The translations under genes and the position numbers were made by a program. A stretch of DNA of 64,000 bases from Streptomyces sp. NBC_00234 (GTDB lineage Bacteria > Actinomycetota > Actinomycetes > Streptomycetales > Streptomycetaceae), in the NCBI RefSeq assembly GCF_036195325.1, contig NZ_CP108101.1, forward strand, positions 1,922,001-1,986,000. The letters run 5' to 3'. Shown here piece by piece: positions 63,234 through 64,000 of the stretch; position 1 is the stretch's first letter, and the number at the start of each line of letters is the position of its first letter. The notes beneath the pieces are model-generated. The model made no database searches. It was not told the origin of the DNA and saw only the letters and a list, made by a program, of their open reading frames with translations.

Positions 63234-63402
63234 GCGGTCTCCACGGGGTGAGGGGGCAGAGAGCCGTCAGGGCACCCGAGGGGCCGGGGACCGGAGGCGG
63301 CGGCGACAGAACCGACGATACCGGCGGAGATCGGCGGCCCTGCGACCGGGCCGGTTCCGGCAGGGACCGGGGTGGGTCCGGCAGGGAAGGCGGCCCGACG
63401 GC

Positions 63403-63438
63403 GAGGTGGCGGCCCCCGGGGCCGGGGACCGCCACCTC
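63403..63438 (-). terminator. uvrA terminator
   Basis: Perfect 10-base arms GAGGTGGCGG/CCGCCACCTC with further inner C/G pairing, 46 bases after the uvrA stop. Confidence 0.85.
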
Positions 63439-63483
63439 TGCGGCATGTCCGGGTCAGCAGGCGCTGTCCCGGTCAGCCGGTGT

Positions 63484-64000
63484 TCACGCCTTCCGGGCGC
63501 CTGCCGCCCTCTTCGCGGCGGGCTTCTTCACGGCGGCCTTCTTGGCAGCGGCCTTCTTCGCGACGGGCTGCGCCGCCGAGGTCTTGGCCGTGGCCGTCTT
63601 ACGGGCCGGGGCGGCCTTGGCGGCCACCGTCTGCTTCGCAGCCGTCTTCCGGGCGGGCCTACGGGCCGCCGGCACGGCTGCCTCGTTGATCCGGTCCGCT
63701 CCCAGGATGCTCTGGAGGAACTTCCCGGTGTGGCTGGCGGGCACCGACGCGATCTGCTCGGGGGTGCCTTCGGCGACCACGAGACCGCCGCCGTTGCCCC
63801 CTTCGGGACCCATGTCGATGACCCAGTCCGCGGTCTTGACGACATCGAGGTTGTGCTCGATGACGATCACCGAGTTGCCCTTGTCGACCAGGCCCGAGAG
63901 CACCGTGATCAGCTTGCTGATGTCCTCGAAGTGCAGACCCGTGGTCGGCTCGTCCAGGACGTAGACCGTGCGGCCCGTGGAGCGCTTCTGGAGCTCGCTC
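63484..64000 (-). CDS. uvrA: Excinuclease ABC subunit A, C-terminal part (runs off the right edge)
   Basis: The last 172 residues. Walker [17 protein letters not shown] and the switch region [22 protein letters not shown] of the second ATPase domain identify UvrA. The normal end ([23 protein letters not shown]) is followed by about 65 extra residues rich in Ala, Lys and Arg, ending [14 protein letters not shown]. This tail is like histone H1/HU tails and probably binds DNA non-specifically. The start lies beyond the window. Confidence 0.97.
   Translation of the reverse strand, partial: SELQKRSTGRTVYVLDEPTTGLHFEDISKLITVLSGLVDKGNSVIVIEHNLDVVKTADWVIDMGPEGGNGGGLVVAEGTPEQIASVPASHTGKFLQSILGADRINEAAVPAARRPARKTAAKQTVAAKAAPARKTATAKTSAAQPVAKKAAAKKAAVKKPAAKRAAGARKA

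Overview
The window is chromosomal DNA from a Streptomyces (high GC, strong codon bias, AGGAGG-type ribosome sites alternating with leaderless GTG/ATG starts, long 4-nt-overlap operons). The gene order follows a core block known from Streptomyces coelicolor: dapA/dapD, the suf operon, ctaA/ctaB, the pentose-phosphate operon, pgi, tpiA/pgk/gap, whiA-yvcK-rapZ-uvrC, and uvrA. The window is therefore from the chromosome core, with a few accessory insertions. No tRNA, rRNA, CRISPR array, insertion sequence or prophage was seen.

Layout. 1-2.7 kb: a truncated unknown gene, a double ABM-domain protein, a GDSL hydrolase and a DUF4232-type lipoprotein. 2.8-4.8 kb: dapA paralogue and dapD, convergent, with a terminator and a second perfect palindrome between them. 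4.8-7.1 kb: an MFS transporter divergent from a protein that fuses an HxlR DNA-binding domain to a PrxQ/BCP-like peroxiredoxin; a 27-bp palindrome overlaps the transporter promoter. 7.2-8.4 kb: a multispanning membrane protein. 8.4-12.9 kb: the most interesting segment, a compact biosynthetic locus made of an MbtH-A-PCP-reductase NRPS with no condensation domain, a translationally coupled homologue of leucyl/phenylalanyl-tRNA-protein transferase, and a VOC protein. It fits a tRNA-dependent peptide-aldehyde pathway of the livipeptin type. 13.1-16.3 kb: a membrane PAS-GGDEF-EAL protein for cyclic di-GMP turnover.

16.4-23 kb: sufR-sufB-sufD-Rieske-sufC-sufS-sufU-sufT for iron-sulfur assembly, with a visible SufR operator on a leaderless promoter and an iron-box-like palindrome upstream. 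23-38 kb: two large secreted subtilisins, an ABC exporter, heme A synthase (ctaA), a degenerate TusA-like protein coupled to the second subtilisin, an AfsR/SARP-type regulator, an amidohydrolase and a small conserved protein. 38.4-46.3 kb: ctaB divergent from tkt-tal-zwf-opcA-pgl. 46.4-50.4 kb: a VOC protein overlapping tail to tail with a two-gene PH-domain membrane operon that follows pgi.

50.5-54.5 kb: an RbpA paralogue, secG, and gap-pgk-tpiA. 54.9-60 kb: uvrC-rapZ-yvcK-whiA, all overlapping, with whiA needed for sporulation. 60-64 kb: a secreted papain-like cysteine protease with a membrane-anchored partner, a divergent XRE-type regulator with candidate operators, a Rieske lipoprotein, and the 3' end of uvrA.

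Together the core genes supply lysine/diaminopimelate precursors, Fe-S clusters, heme for the terminal oxidase, NADPH and glycolytic flux, DNA repair and development. The accessory genes add secreted proteolysis, c-di-GMP signalling, redox sensing and one small specialised-metabolite locus.
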